A stretch of DNA of 64,000 nt from Sphingomonadales bacterium UBA2369 (lineage in GTDB: Bacteria; Pseudomonadota; Alphaproteobacteria; Sphingomonadales; Sphingomonadaceae), in the NCBI GenBank assembly GCA_002344055.1, contig DDTH01000006.1:1-64000 (forward strand), in the 5' to 3' direction. Made by a program: the position numbers and the translations under genes. How positions within the stretch are numbered: position 1 is the stretch's first letter; each line of letters opens with the position of its first letter. Below are positions 16,993 through 25,766 of the stretch, in pieces. Below the pieces are notes generated by a model, which saw only the letters and a list, made by a program, of their open reading frames with translations, was not told the DNA's origin and searched no databases.

Positions 16993-17091
16993 TCAGGCGA
17001 CCGGGAAATTGGTCGCGGCGCCGAGCAGCATCGCGCTCATGAACATCGCGGCGGCGAAGGTCGATACGGTACGGAAAGCTTCGGCAGTCAC
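16993..17091 (-). CDS. 32-residue membrane peptide
   Basis: A very short gene starting at GTG 17091, with AAGGAGAAATCAA directly upstream (minus strand), a nearly ideal ribosome binding site. The product is MTAEAFRTVSTFAAAM followed by a hydrophobic helix and ending NFPVA: one transmembrane segment of about 20 residues. The start overlaps the TGA of a preceding short frame (17088-17249) by four bases, suggesting coupling. Short single-helix proteins like this are easily missed by gene finders. Function unknown. Confidence 0.55.
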   Translation of the reverse strand: MTAEAFRTVSTFAAAMFMSAMLLGAATNFPVA

Positions 17092-17249
17092 TTGATTTCT
17101 CCTTGGGTTCGCCGCGCCTCGCTGGCCGGCGAGGCGGCACATAGAATGACCGCCAGGAAAGTGATTACCGGCGCGACCGCCGCACCGCGAACGGCGACAA
17201 AGACGGCGCCGGCGCGACGAACATGACGAAAATGTCGATCCAGCCGCAT
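17088..17249 (-). CDS. Possible 53-residue leader or membrane peptide
   Basis: An open frame from ATG 17249 with Arg/His-rich N-terminus, then a hydrophobic stretch (VAPVITFLAVILCAASPA) and a polar end. It ends in a TGA that overlaps the GTG of the 32-residue peptide gene. Coding potential is weak and no good ribosome binding site is seen, so it may instead be untranslated leader. Confidence 0.3.
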   Translation of the reverse strand: MRLDRHFRHVRRAGAVFVAVRGAAVAPVITFLAVILCAASPASEARRTQGEIK

Positions 17250-17501
17250 GCGGACCTCGCGTGCATGACTCGGCTTGCGTGCGCCGGAGGACATGCTAGG
17301 CGGCGCGTGCGATGAGATTCACCGCACCCTGGGGCCTCGCGCCCTGTTCGGCATGTTCCGGTTCGCACGCGGCCTTCCGCGCGCCCGGCCGCCGCGTCGC
17401 ATGAACGACGGACGATCTTGCATCATCATCGGCGCCCACCCGCATCCCGCGGGTGAGGGCGAACCGCATCTCCTGCGCCCGGGAGGGGCGAACCTTTAGC
17501 C
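17250..17501. other. Intergenic region upstream of the TerC/CBS gene
   Basis: About 250 bases without a convincing gene. It should carry the promoter of the plus-strand TerC-family gene and that of the minus-strand peptides. A GC-rich imperfect dyad is at about 17432-17460 (GCCCACCCGC with GCGGGTGAGGGC). The conserved bases of the manganese-sensing yybP-ykoY riboswitch, often found before terC genes, were sought and not found. Confidence 0.4.
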
Positions 17502-19067
17502 ATGGAATTCCTGCTCACGCCCGAAATCCTCGCGGGCCTTGCCACCCTGATCGTGCTCGAAGTCGTGCTCGGCATCGACAATCTGGTCTTCATCGCGATC
17601 CTGGCGGACAAGCTCCCGCCGCATCAGCGCGACAAGGCGCGGCTGATCGGCCTGTCGCTGGCGCTCATCATGCGGCTGGTGCTGCTGGCCAGCATCAGCT
17701 GGATCATCGGCCTGACCTATCCGGTCTTCGCGGTCGCCGGGCACGATTTCTCCTGGCGCGACATCATCCTGATCACCGGCGGCGCCTTCCTGCTGGTGAA
17801 GGCGACGATGGAGATTCACGAGCGGCTCGAGGGCCATGACTCGCGCGAAGAAGGCAGCGTCCAGCGCGCGGTGTTCGGCGTGGTGATCGCGCAGATCGTG
17901 GCGCTGGACGCCGTCTTCTCGCTGGACGCGGTGATCACCGCGGTCGGAATGGTCGAGGAATTGTGGGTGATGATGACCGCGGTCACCATCTCCATGATCC
18001 TGATGCTGGTCGCCAGCAAGCCGCTCACCGCCTTCGTCGGCCGCCATCCGACCGTGATCATATTGTGCCTCAGCTTCCTGCTGCTGATCGGTCTGATGCT
18101 GGTGCTGGAAGGCTTCGGCTTCCATGTGCCGAAGGGCTATCTCTATGCCGCGATCGGCTTCGCCATCGTCATCGAGGCGTTCAACCAGATCAGCACCCGC
18201 AATCGCCGCCGGGCGATGGCCCGCGTGCCGATGCGCCAGCGCGCCGCCGACAGCATCTATCGCCTGCTCGGCCCGGTTCCCGGCGAAGCGCCGAAGGGCG
18301 AAGCCTCGGACGAACCGGCCGGCGACGATGAGGAAGTGGGCTTCCAGCCGGCCGAGCAGGAGATGATCCGCGGCGTGATCGAACTGGCCGACCAGCCGGT
18401 GCGGGCGATCATGACCCCGCGCTCCGACATTTTCTGGCTGGACGTCGAGGACGAACGCGACGTGAATCTTAACCGGTTGATCGACAGCGGCCGCACGCGT
18501 GTGTTGCTGGCGCGCGAGAGCCTCGATCATCCGCTCGGCATCGTCGAGACCCGCGCGGCCTTGTCGGCTTTGATCCGCGACGAGAGCTTCGATCTCAGCG
18601 CCATCGCCTCGCGGCCGCTGATCGTTTCCGATTCGATCACGGCGCTGCGCCTGATCGAAGTGCTGCGCGCCACCGGCGAACGCTTCGCTCTGGTCGCCGA
18701 CAGCGACGGCAATATCGACGGCGTCGTCACCGGCACCGACATCTTCGCGGCGATTGCCGGCGATCTCGCCGAGGATGAGGACGAGATGGAGATCGAACGG
18801 CTGGCCGACGATTTGCTCCGCGCGGGCGGCAGCGTCACGCTCGACGAACTGTCCGACGCGCTCGGCCGCGCGCAGATCGGCTCGGGCGGGCGCTACACCT
18901 CGCTGGCCGGCTTCCTGCTGTTCGAGTTCGGCCGGATGCCGGGCGAAGGCGAGACGATCGTCCGCGACGGGCTGGAATTCACCGTCCACGCGCTCGACGG
19001 CAACCGCATCGAATGGGTCGAGGTGCGGGTGCTGGCGGCGGAGGATGAGGAGGCGGGCATCAGCTGA
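17502..19067 (+). CDS. TerC-family membrane protein with CBS pair and CorC/HlyC domain (YoaE/YegH-like)
   Basis: A 521-residue protein. The N-terminal half is a TerC domain of about seven helices, including EVVLGIDNLVFIAILAD and ALDAVFSLDAVITAVGMVEE, whose acidic residues in the membrane are typical of this metal-transport family. A cytoplasmic CBS pair follows (about 295-425; IMTPRSDIFWLDV, GIVETRAAL, GVVTGTDIF) and a transporter-associated CorC_HlyC domain ends the protein. Relatives export manganese or other divalent ions, though this exact architecture is not well characterised. A hairpin with a T run at 19078-19107 ends the transcript. Confidence 0.9.
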   Translation: MEFLLTPEILAGLATLIVLEVVLGIDNLVFIAILADKLPPHQRDKARLIGLSLALIMRLVLLASISWIIGLTYPVFAVAGHDFSWRDIILITGGAFLLVKATMEIHERLEGHDSREEGSVQRAVFGVVIAQIVALDAVFSLDAVITAVGMVEELWVMMTAVTISMILMLVASKPLTAFVGRHPTVIILCLSFLLLIGLMLVLEGFGFHVPKGYLYAAIGFAIVIEAFNQISTRNRRRAMARVPMRQRAADSIYRLLGPVPGEAPKGEASDEPAGDDEEVGFQPAEQEMIRGVIELADQPVRAIMTPRSDIFWLDVEDERDVNLNRLIDSGRTRVLLARESLDHPLGIVETRAALSALIRDESFDLSAIASRPLIVSDSITALRLIEVLRATGERFALVADSDGNIDGVVTGTDIFAAIAGDLAEDEDEMEIERLADDLLRAGGSVTLDELSDALGRAQIGSGGRYTSLAGFLLFEFGRMPGEGETIVRDGLEFTVHALDGNRIEWVEVRVLAAEDEEAGIS

Positions 19068-19077
19068 CGGACCGGCT

Positions 19078-19107
19078 CTCCCCTCCCTTTCAGTGAGGGG
19101 AGTTTTT
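19078..19107 (+). terminator. Rho-independent terminator after the TerC/CBS gene
   Basis: Stem CTCCCCT (19078-19084) pairs with AGGGGAG (19096-19102) around an 11-base loop and is followed by TTTTT (19103-19107). It lies between the TerC/CBS gene and ptsP, so ptsP probably has its own promoter in the next 45 bases. Confidence 0.75.
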
Positions 19108-19152
19108 CCTCTTTGATTGGAAGCGGCGCGCCTTTCTGATAGCCGCGTCGCC

Positions 19153-21426
19153 ATGCCGCCCCAATCCATCGCTTCCGCCCGGGAAATCCTGACGGGCCTG
19201 CACGAGGTGATGGCGTCTCGGCTGGGCGCGCAGGCGAAGCTCAACAAGGTCGTGCAGATCATCGCCGAGGCGATGGCGAGCGAGGTCTGCTCCATCTATC
19301 TGCTGCGCGACGGCGTGCTGGAACTGTACGCCACGGTCGGCCTGAACCAGAGCGCGGTCCACGTCACCAAGCTCGCGCATGGCGAAGGGCTGGTCGGCAC
19401 GATCGCCAAGCAGATTTCTGTGCTGAACCTGGCGGAGGCGTCCAGCCATCCGGAATTCGCCTATCGCCCCGAAACGGGCGAGGAGACGTTCCACAGCTTC
19501 GCCGGCGTGCCGATCGTCCGCAAGGAGCGCGTCGTCGGTGTGCTCGCCGTCCAGCATGCCGATCCCCGCGCCTATGAAGAGGTGGAGATAGAGGCGCTGC
19601 AGACGGTGGCGATGGTGCTGTCCGAGCTGGTCGCAAATGCCGGCCTGGTCGACCGCGCCGCGAGCGCCGCCGAGGGCGACCGCGATGTCGGCATGGCCCG
19701 GCAGGTCGGGCTGAAGCTGGTGACCGGCATGGGGCGCGGCGTCGCCGTCTATCACCAGCCCCGCATCCTGATCGAGCATACCGTCGCCGAGGATCTGGAG
19801 GCCGAGCGGCACCGCGTCGTTTCCGCCTTCACCCGGATGCGCGAGCAGATCGAGGGGATGACCAGCCAGGCCGAGTTCGGCACGGCCGGCGAGCATCATG
19901 AGGTGCTCGAGACCTACAAGATGTTCGCCTATGACGAGGGCTGGGCGCGGCGGATCAACGAGGCGATCGACGAAGGCCTCACCGCCGAGGCGGCGATCGA
20001 GCGGGTGCGGCAGCGCATGCGGCGGCGCATGGCGCAGATCGACGACCCGTTGCTCGCCGAGCGGATGCACGATCTGGACGATCTGTCGAACCGGCTGCTC
20101 AGGATCGTCTCCGGCCAGCTCGGCACCGCGGCGCAGGCCGGACTGCCGCACGAGGCGATTTTGGTGGCGCGCAATCTGGGACCGGCGGAACTGCTGGAAT
20201 ATGACCGGCGCAAGCTGAAGGGCGTGGTTCTGCAGGAAGGGTCGCTGACCGCGCATGTGATCATCGTCGCCCGCGCCATGGGGGTGCCGGTGATCGGCCG
20301 CGTCGCCGACGTGCGGCAGCAGATTTCCGAGGGCGACACGGTGCTGCTGGACGGCGACGAGGCGGTCGCCTGGGTGCGGCCGACACAGGCGGTCGAGGAT
20401 GCGTTCGACGCCAAGCTGGAGGCCACGCAGAAGAAACGCGCGGCCTATGCGGCGCTGCGCGACGTGCCGCCGGTGACGAAGGACGGGACGCGGCTGACGG
20501 TGATGGTGAATGCCGGGCTGCGCGACGACGTGGCGGCGCTGGCGGCGGTCGGCGCGGACGGAATCGGGCTGTTCCGGACGGAATTCCAGTTCCTGGTGTC
20601 GGCCAATCTTCCCCGCCGCGAGGGGCAGGCCCGGCTCTACCGCTCGATCCTCGACGCCGCCGAGGGCCGCCCGGTGATCTTCCGCACCGTCGATGTCGGC
20701 GGCGACAAGCAGCTCCCCTATCTGCACGACCATACGGAACATGAGGAAAATCCGGCCATGGGCTGGCGCGCGCTGCGGCTCGCGCTCGACCGCGATGGCC
20801 TGATGAAGGTGCAGGCTCGCGCCTTGCTGGAGGCGGCGGCCGGGCGCGAACTGGACGTCATGTTCCCCATGATCTCGGAACCGTGGGAGTTTGACGAAGC
20901 GAAGGCACTGGTCGAGAGCCAGCGCGCATGGCTGCTCCAGCACAGGAAGCAGGTACCCACCGCGATCCGCTACGGCGCGATGATGGAAGTGCCGGCGCTG
21001 GCCGAAGTGCTAGACATATTGCTCCCGAAGATCGATTTCCTGTCGGTCGGGACGAACGATCTCACCCAATTCCTGTTTGCCGCCGACCGCTCTCATCCGA
21101 AGCTGGCCGAGCGCTATGACTGGCTGAGCCCCGCCATATTGCGCTTCCTGCGGCGCATCGTGCGCGCCTGCGATGCGGCGGATGTGCCGCTGGCGGTGTG
21201 CGGCGAGATGGGCGGGCGCACGCTGGAGGCGATGGCGCTGATCGGCATAGGCGTCCGGCGGCTGTCCATCACCCCGGCCGCGGTCGGCGCGCTGAAAGCG
21301 ATGATCCGCTCGCTCGATCGCCAGGCCGCCACTGCGCTTATGGAGATCATGTTGGAGCGGCCGCCCGAAAATATGCGCGACGCGCTGGGCGCGTGGGCGG
21401 CAGAGCAGGGCGTGATCCTGTCGTGA
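19153..21426 (+). CDS. ptsP: Phosphoenolpyruvate-protein phosphotransferase PtsP (nitrogen PTS enzyme I)
   Basis: A 757-residue enzyme I of the nitrogen PTS, passing phosphate from PEP to NPr. Domains: N-terminal GAF (about 20-165; DGVLELYATVGL, GEGLVGTIAKQ), the EI N-terminal helical region, the swivelling phosphohistidine domain with GSLTAHVIIVARAMGVP (phosphorylated His368), and the PEP-binding barrel (GIGLFRTEFQFL, GTNDLTQF, and catalytic Cys683 in LAVCGEMGG). ATG 19153 is chosen over 19117. In alphaproteobacteria this system links nitrogen status with regulation, not sugar uptake. Confidence 0.95.
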   Translation: MPPQSIASAREILTGLHEVMASRLGAQAKLNKVVQIIAEAMASEVCSIYLLRDGVLELYATVGLNQSAVHVTKLAHGEGLVGTIAKQISVLNLAEASSHPEFAYRPETGEETFHSFAGVPIVRKERVVGVLAVQHADPRAYEEVEIEALQTVAMVLSELVANAGLVDRAASAAEGDRDVGMARQVGLKLVTGMGRGVAVYHQPRILIEHTVAEDLEAERHRVVSAFTRMREQIEGMTSQAEFGTAGEHHEVLETYKMFAYDEGWARRINEAIDEGLTAEAAIERVRQRMRRRMAQIDDPLLAERMHDLDDLSNRLLRIVSGQLGTAAQAGLPHEAILVARNLGPAELLEYDRRKLKGVVLQEGSLTAHVIIVARAMGVPVIGRVADVRQQISEGDTVLLDGDEAVAWVRPTQAVEDAFDAKLEATQKKRAAYAALRDVPPVTKDGTRLTVMVNAGLRDDVAALAAVGADGIGLFRTEFQFLVSANLPRREGQARLYRSILDAAEGRPVIFRTVDVGGDKQLPYLHDHTEHEENPAMGWRALRLALDRDGLMKVQARALLEAAAGRELDVMFPMISEPWEFDEAKALVESQRAWLLQHRKQVPTAIRYGAMMEVPALAEVLDILLPKIDFLSVGTNDLTQFLFAADRSHPKLAERYDWLSPAILRFLRRIVRACDAADVPLAVCGEMGGRTLEAMALIGIGVRRLSITPAAVGALKAMIRSLDRQAATALMEIMLERPPENMRDALGAWAAEQGVILS

Positions 21427-21513
21427 AACAGGTGCGCCGGTCGCATTGATCCGACAGGCGGGGCTGCTATGGAGGGGCGAGACTCTCCTCTCCCCCGGAG
21501 TTCCAGAAGCCAG

Positions 21514-22323
21514 ATGTCCGAGCAGGATCAAGAAGCCGCCTATGGCGCCGGTGTCGGCGACCAGCTCCGTCAGGCGCGCGAGGCCAAGGGGCTGACGCTC
21601 GACGACGTCGCCGCCCAGACCCGCATTCCGATCCGCCATCTGCGCAGCATAGAGGACAGCCGGTGGGAGGATCTTCCCGCCGTGACCTACACTGTCGGCT
21701 TCGCGCGCAATTATGCCAATGCCGTGGGCCTCGACGGGGCCGAGATCGGGCGGACGCTGCGCGAACAGGTGGGCGGCGTCGACCGGCCATCCGCCGTCTC
21801 GCCGGAAATTTATGCCCCGAGCGATCCGGCGCGGGCGCCGTCGCGGGCGATCGTGTGGATCGCCGCTCTGCTGCTGGTCGCTTTGGTCGCGGCCTATCTG
21901 ATCTGGCGCTCGCAATCGCAGGACGGCGATGCGCCGGCCGAACAGAAGGTCGAGCAGGCCGACACGGCTCCGGCACCGGAAGCCGCGCCGCCTGCGACGC
22001 CGCAGAATGTCACCGGCCAGCAGGTGACGCTCGTCGCGGTGCAGCCGGTCTGGTTCCGCATCACCGATCGCGCCGACAATAATCGCCGCGTCGTCGAGCG
22101 GATCCTGAAGCCGAACGACCGCTACGATGTGCCGCTGAATGTCCGCGCGCCTTTGATCCGCACCAGTGAGCCGCAGAATATGCGGATCCTGATCAACGGT
22201 CAGGATAGCGGTCTGCTTTCGACCGAGCGGCGGCAGGTCCGCGACCAGAGCCTGCTTGCGCAGGATCTGGTGACGCGTGGCACGACCGCTCCGGCAACGC
22301 CGCCGCCGGCACCCGGACGTTGA
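21514..22323 (+). CDS. rodZ: RodZ-like protein: helix-turn-helix plus one transmembrane segment
   Basis: A 269-residue protein. The N-terminal Xre-like HTH_25 domain (residues 14-80: GDQLRQAREAKGLTLDDVAAQTRI) is typical of RodZ, where it binds MreB rather than DNA. One transmembrane helix (about 112-132, IVWIAALLLVALVAAYLIW) and a Pro/Ala-rich linker lead to a periplasmic DUF4115 domain (WFRITDRADNNRRVV, NMRILINGQ). RodZ supports the rod-shape elongation machinery. ATG 21514 is preferred; the frame extends to 21469 without reason. No mreB is nearby. Confidence 0.85.
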   Translation: MSEQDQEAAYGAGVGDQLRQAREAKGLTLDDVAAQTRIPIRHLRSIEDSRWEDLPAVTYTVGFARNYANAVGLDGAEIGRTLREQVGGVDRPSAVSPEIYAPSDPARAPSRAIVWIAALLLVALVAAYLIWRSQSQDGDAPAEQKVEQADTAPAPEAAPPATPQNVTGQQVTLVAVQPVWFRITDRADNNRRVVERILKPNDRYDVPLNVRAPLIRTSEPQNMRILINGQDSGLLSTERRQVRDQSLLAQDLVTRGTTAPATPPPAPGR

Positions 22324-22381
22324 CCTGACGCTCCAGCCCGGCGATTGATTGGAGACAATTCGATCGCCTGGGGAGGTGCGT

Positions 22382-23794
22382 GTGCGTTTGTTCGGTATGC
22401 GTTTTGTGGTCGCGGCATGGGCGCTGGGCGCCGTCGCGGGAATGGGTTCGATCGCCGCGCCGGCGCAGGCGCAGCCTGCCGCCGCCGCTTTCCCGGGCTG
22501 CGCGAACATTGCGCCAATCAACGCCTGGGCCCGGCGCAACAATTATGTCGCCGCGGCCAATTCGGGCGATGTGATCTGCGGCGATTTTACCGGCGACGGC
22601 GCGCCCGATGCGGTCGCGTTTCTGGAAGCGGACGAGGAATGGTCGGGCAACAGCATGCCCCCTTATGCCGTCATCCTGTTCCGCAATGTCGGCGGCCGGC
22701 TGCAGCATCTGCGCACGGTCAGCACGCCGGACAATATGACCATCTTCGGGACGGGCTATGAGGATGCGCGCTTCGAGCAGGGCCGGATCGTCCTGACCCA
22801 CCACACCCTGACCGCGCAGGATTCGCGCTGCTGCCCGACCGGCGTGACCGCCTTCACGATCAACACCGCGACCGGCCGGGTGGCCGAGCGGCTGCTGCGG
22901 CGGATGGACGAGGCCGAGCAGCAACGGCTGGTCGACCGCTCGAATGCGGCAGCCGATGCGGCGACGGGCGCGACGGCGAGCAGCGGCTGGCGCGTCGAGC
23001 GCGCCGACAATGGCAATCCCTATGCGATCGTGCAGACCGGCATGAACGCTATGCCGGAATTGCGCCTGGCCTGCGGACCAAACGGCTCGCCAGTCTTTGC
23101 CGCGAACCTTCCGAACCAGGCGCCGAACACGCATCTGAACCTGACCTTCGCGACCGGCCCCCACACGATCGCGGTGCTCGACATCAATTGGCAGAAGGAT
23201 CCGTCCGGCCCGACCTGGGTGAACATGCTTCGCGATCCGACCGTGCCGAACCTGCTGGGCGGCAATGCCAGCGCGGCCGACGTGCGCCTGAACGGGCGGT
23301 CGCTCGGCAGGCTCTCACTTGCCGGTTCCACCAGCACGCTGCGCGAGGCGCTGTCCGGCTGCTGGCAGCCCGCCGCGAACCGCGCCGGCAGCGCCGTCGC
23401 CGACGCCGGCTTCGCGATCGACATCGTCCTGACCCAGCGCGCCGCCGCCGAACTGGCCCGCCGCCGCGAGGGGATCACGGTCTGGACCTCCTTCTCCGGC
23501 ACGCCGCGCAACGAGAATGCCAACCATGTCGACGATCATAGCGGCGAACTGGACCTCGGCTCTCACGAGGTGACGGTCGCGGGACAGAATGGACGGGTCG
23601 ACATTCCCGGCAGCGCCCTGCGGCGCGAACGGTTCGGCAATCTGCGCGGGGCGCCGCAAGTGCTGGTCAACGTCTTCTCGGCACGCCGGAGCGACCAGAA
23701 CAATCTGCTGAATTGCGGCATCGTCCAGGGCGAACTGTCCCAGGTCGCCGGGCGCACGCACCGCATCACCTGTTCGCTGATCGGGGAAAATTAG
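22382..23794 (+). CDS. Secreted protein with an FG-GAP/VCBS-like calcium loop, function unknown
   Basis: A 470-residue protein. GTG 22382 follows an excellent GGGGAGG six bases upstream. The signal peptide ends near PAQAQ (about residue 31). An early segment GDFTGDGAPDAVAFLE has the D-x-D-G-x-x-D pattern of FG-GAP/VCBS repeats, here as one copy. Several cysteines (GCANI, VICGD, DSRCCP, LRLACG, SGCWQP, LNCG, ITCSL) suggest disulfides in the periplasm or outside the cell. The rest has no recognised fold. It lies between rodZ and cpoB. Confidence 0.75.
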   Translation: MRLFGMRFVVAAWALGAVAGMGSIAAPAQAQPAAAAFPGCANIAPINAWARRNNYVAAANSGDVICGDFTGDGAPDAVAFLEADEEWSGNSMPPYAVILFRNVGGRLQHLRTVSTPDNMTIFGTGYEDARFEQGRIVLTHHTLTAQDSRCCPTGVTAFTINTATGRVAERLLRRMDEAEQQRLVDRSNAAADAATGATASSGWRVERADNGNPYAIVQTGMNAMPELRLACGPNGSPVFAANLPNQAPNTHLNLTFATGPHTIAVLDINWQKDPSGPTWVNMLRDPTVPNLLGGNASAADVRLNGRSLGRLSLAGSTSTLREALSGCWQPAANRAGSAVADAGFAIDIVLTQRAAAELARRREGITVWTSFSGTPRNENANHVDDHSGELDLGSHEVTVAGQNGRVDIPGSALRRERFGNLRGAPQVLVNVFSARRSDQNNLLNCGIVQGELSQVAGRTHRITCSLIGEN

Positions 23795-23871
23795 GGTATC
23801 GCTTAAGGCTGGCGACAGGCGGGTCCATCCAATAACATGGGCCTTCGGACACAGGTCAGCGGGACTTTTTC

Positions 23872-24741
23872 ATGCGTATCCTTTTCCTTCTCGCCCTCAT
23901 GGGGGCGGGGGTCGCCAGCGAAGCGGCCGCGCAGCAGCAGCCGCAGACGATCGACCGGCGCGTCGGCCGGCTGGAGCAAGACATGCGCGCGGTGCAGCGC
24001 CGGGTCTTCCCGGACGGCGTGCCGAACACGGTCGATCCGGAGCTGCAACCGCGCACCACCGGCCCGACCCGGCCGATCGGCGAGACGAGCGACGCGATTT
24101 CCACTTTGTCCTCGCGGGTCGAGGCGCTGGAGGCGCAGCTCGCCCGCGTGACCGGGCAAGTGGAGGAGAATGGCTACCGCCTGAGCCAGCTCGAGGAGCA
24201 GGTGCGCCAGCTGCGCAGCGATCTTGGCGGGCGGATCGACCGGCTGGAACGCGCCGCCGCGCCGCCGCCCGTGCAGCAGCCTGCGGTCGAGCCGGTCGAG
24301 GAGCCGGCGGCTACGACCGGGCCGGCGGCCACACCGGCCGGGTCCCGCCCGCTGGATCCCGTGCAGGACGCCTATAATCGCGGCTATCGCCTGTGGGAGA
24401 CGCGCCGCTATGCCGAGGCGGCGACCGCGCTGACCGAAGTCGCCGACCGCAATCCGCGCAGCCCGTGGGCGAGCTGGGCACGCAATCTGGCCGGGCGATC
24501 CTATCTGGACGACAACAAGCCCGCGACGGCGGCCCAGGTCTTCCTGCGCAATTATCAGGACAATCCGCGCGGCGAGCGGGCGGCCGACAGCCTGTTCTTC
24601 CTGGGCGAGGCGCTCGTGGCGCTGAACCGCCATGCCGAGGCCTGCCCGGTCTATCAGGAATTGCAGACCACCTATCCGAACATGCGCGCCTTCCTGCGCG
24701 AGCGGCTCCCCGCCGCCCGGCGGACGGCGCGCTGCCGCTGA
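23872..24741 (+). CDS. cpoB: Tol-Pal system protein YbgF/CpoB
   Basis: A 289-residue periplasmic protein that couples outer-membrane constriction by Tol-Pal with wall synthesis. Signal peptide 1-20 (ends EAAAQ); an N-terminal coiled-coil (VGRLEQDMRAVQRRVF and EALEAQLARVTGQVEENGYRLSQL) for trimerisation; a Pro/Ala linker; and TPR repeats (AYNRGYRLWETRRYAEAATAL, NPRGERAADSLFFLGEALVALN). ATG 23872 starts the signal peptide. tol and pal genes are not in the window; it is followed at five bases by tilS. Confidence 0.93.
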   Translation: MRILFLLALMGAGVASEAAAQQQPQTIDRRVGRLEQDMRAVQRRVFPDGVPNTVDPELQPRTTGPTRPIGETSDAISTLSSRVEALEAQLARVTGQVEENGYRLSQLEEQVRQLRSDLGGRIDRLERAAAPPPVQQPAVEPVEEPAATTGPAATPAGSRPLDPVQDAYNRGYRLWETRRYAEAATALTEVADRNPRSPWASWARNLAGRSYLDDNKPATAAQVFLRNYQDNPRGERAADSLFFLGEALVALNRHAEACPVYQELQTTYPNMRAFLRERLPAARRTARCR

Positions 24742-24746
24742 CCGCG

Positions 24747-25730
24747 ATGATCCCGGCGGAAGCGGTTGAGCGCTTCCGCGCCGATCTGGAGACGCTGACC
24801 GGCGGGCCGCCGGGCAAGATCGGCGTCGCGGTGTCGGGCGGGCCGGACAGCCTGGCTTTGCTGCTGCTGGCCCATGCCGCCTATCCGGGTGGAGTCGAGG
24901 CGGCGACGGTCGATCATGGGCTGCGACCGGAAAGCGCGGCGGAGGCAGCTTGGGTCGGACAAGTCTGCGCCGATCTCGGCTTGACGCACGCGACGCTGAC
25001 CCTCGACTGGCCAGACGAGCCTGAAGCCAACCTCCAGTCCGAGGCGCGCTTCGGGCGCTACCTGGCGCTGGCGAACTGGGCGCTCGATCGCGACTTGCCC
25101 TTCCTCGCCACAGGGCACCATCTCGACGATCAGGCCGAGACGCTGCTGCTGCGACTAGCCCGTGGTTCGGGTGTTGCCGGGCTCGCCGGCACCCGTGCCA
25201 GCCGAGCGTTGATGCCCGCTACGGATGGGGAAGCGAGTGTCCACGTTGTCCGCCCACTGCTGCGATGGCGACGCGCGGAACTTGGCGGAATCGTCTCGGA
25301 CGCGGGCTTGACCGCCGTGGACGACCCAAGCAACCGTGACGAGCGCTTCGATCGAACGAACGCACGCGAATTCCTAAACAGCTATCCGGGCCTGTTGCCG
25401 GAACGGCTCGCCGACACCGCCGTGTTCCTCGCGGAGGCGGAAGAAGCGCTGGATTGGGCAGCGCGGCAGCTATTCTCACAGCGTGCCGTCTACGGGGAGG
25501 GCGCCAGCACCATTCTGGATGGGCGTGGCCTGCCCCGCGAATTGCAGCGCCGCCTGCTCATCGAGGCATTCGGCGATTTCAAGCCCGGCAAGCCTCTCCC
25601 CGGTCCGAAACTCGGCCGCCTTCTGGACTCGCTGCGTGAGGGAAGCGCGGGTACGCTGGCTGGCGTCCGTGCACGCACGCTCCCCGACGCCACCTGGCAT
25701 CTCGACTGGGCCCCGCCGCGCAAATCCTGA
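24747..25730 (+). CDS. tilS: tRNA(Ile)-lysidine synthetase
   Basis: Attaches lysine to C34 of the tRNA(Ile) with CAU anticodon, changing its codon from AUG to AUA; essential. 327 residues, with the PP-loop VAVSGGPDSLALLLLAHA near residue 26-44, the ATVDHGLR block, and GHHLDDQAETLLLRLARGSG. It is shorter than enterobacterial TilS, with only a reduced C-terminal region. ATG 24747 lies five bases after cpoB. The order cpoB-tilS-(ATP-grasp)-ftsH fits the common tilS-ftsH neighbourhood. Confidence 0.95.
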   Translation: MIPAEAVERFRADLETLTGGPPGKIGVAVSGGPDSLALLLLAHAAYPGGVEAATVDHGLRPESAAEAAWVGQVCADLGLTHATLTLDWPDEPEANLQSEARFGRYLALANWALDRDLPFLATGHHLDDQAETLLLRLARGSGVAGLAGTRASRALMPATDGEASVHVVRPLLRWRRAELGGIVSDAGLTAVDDPSNRDERFDRTNAREFLNSYPGLLPERLADTAVFLAEAEEALDWAARQLFSQRAVYGEGASTILDGRGLPRELQRRLLIEAFGDFKPGKPLPGPKLGRLLDSLREGSAGTLAGVRARTLPDATWHLDWAPPRKS

Positions 25731-25766
25731 CATTCTCCGGCACGCGCCTGTGATATGGCGCGAGCC

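Noticed and set aside
17250..17501. Manganese riboswitch (yybP-ykoY) before the TerC-family gene
   Set aside because: The conserved GGGGAGUAG and CAACAUACUC-like boxes were not found; only a generic GC-rich dyad is present.
19090..20943. Minus-strand open frame of 617 codons opposite ptsP
   Set aside because: ptsP on the plus strand has all catalytic motifs; the antisense product is low-information.
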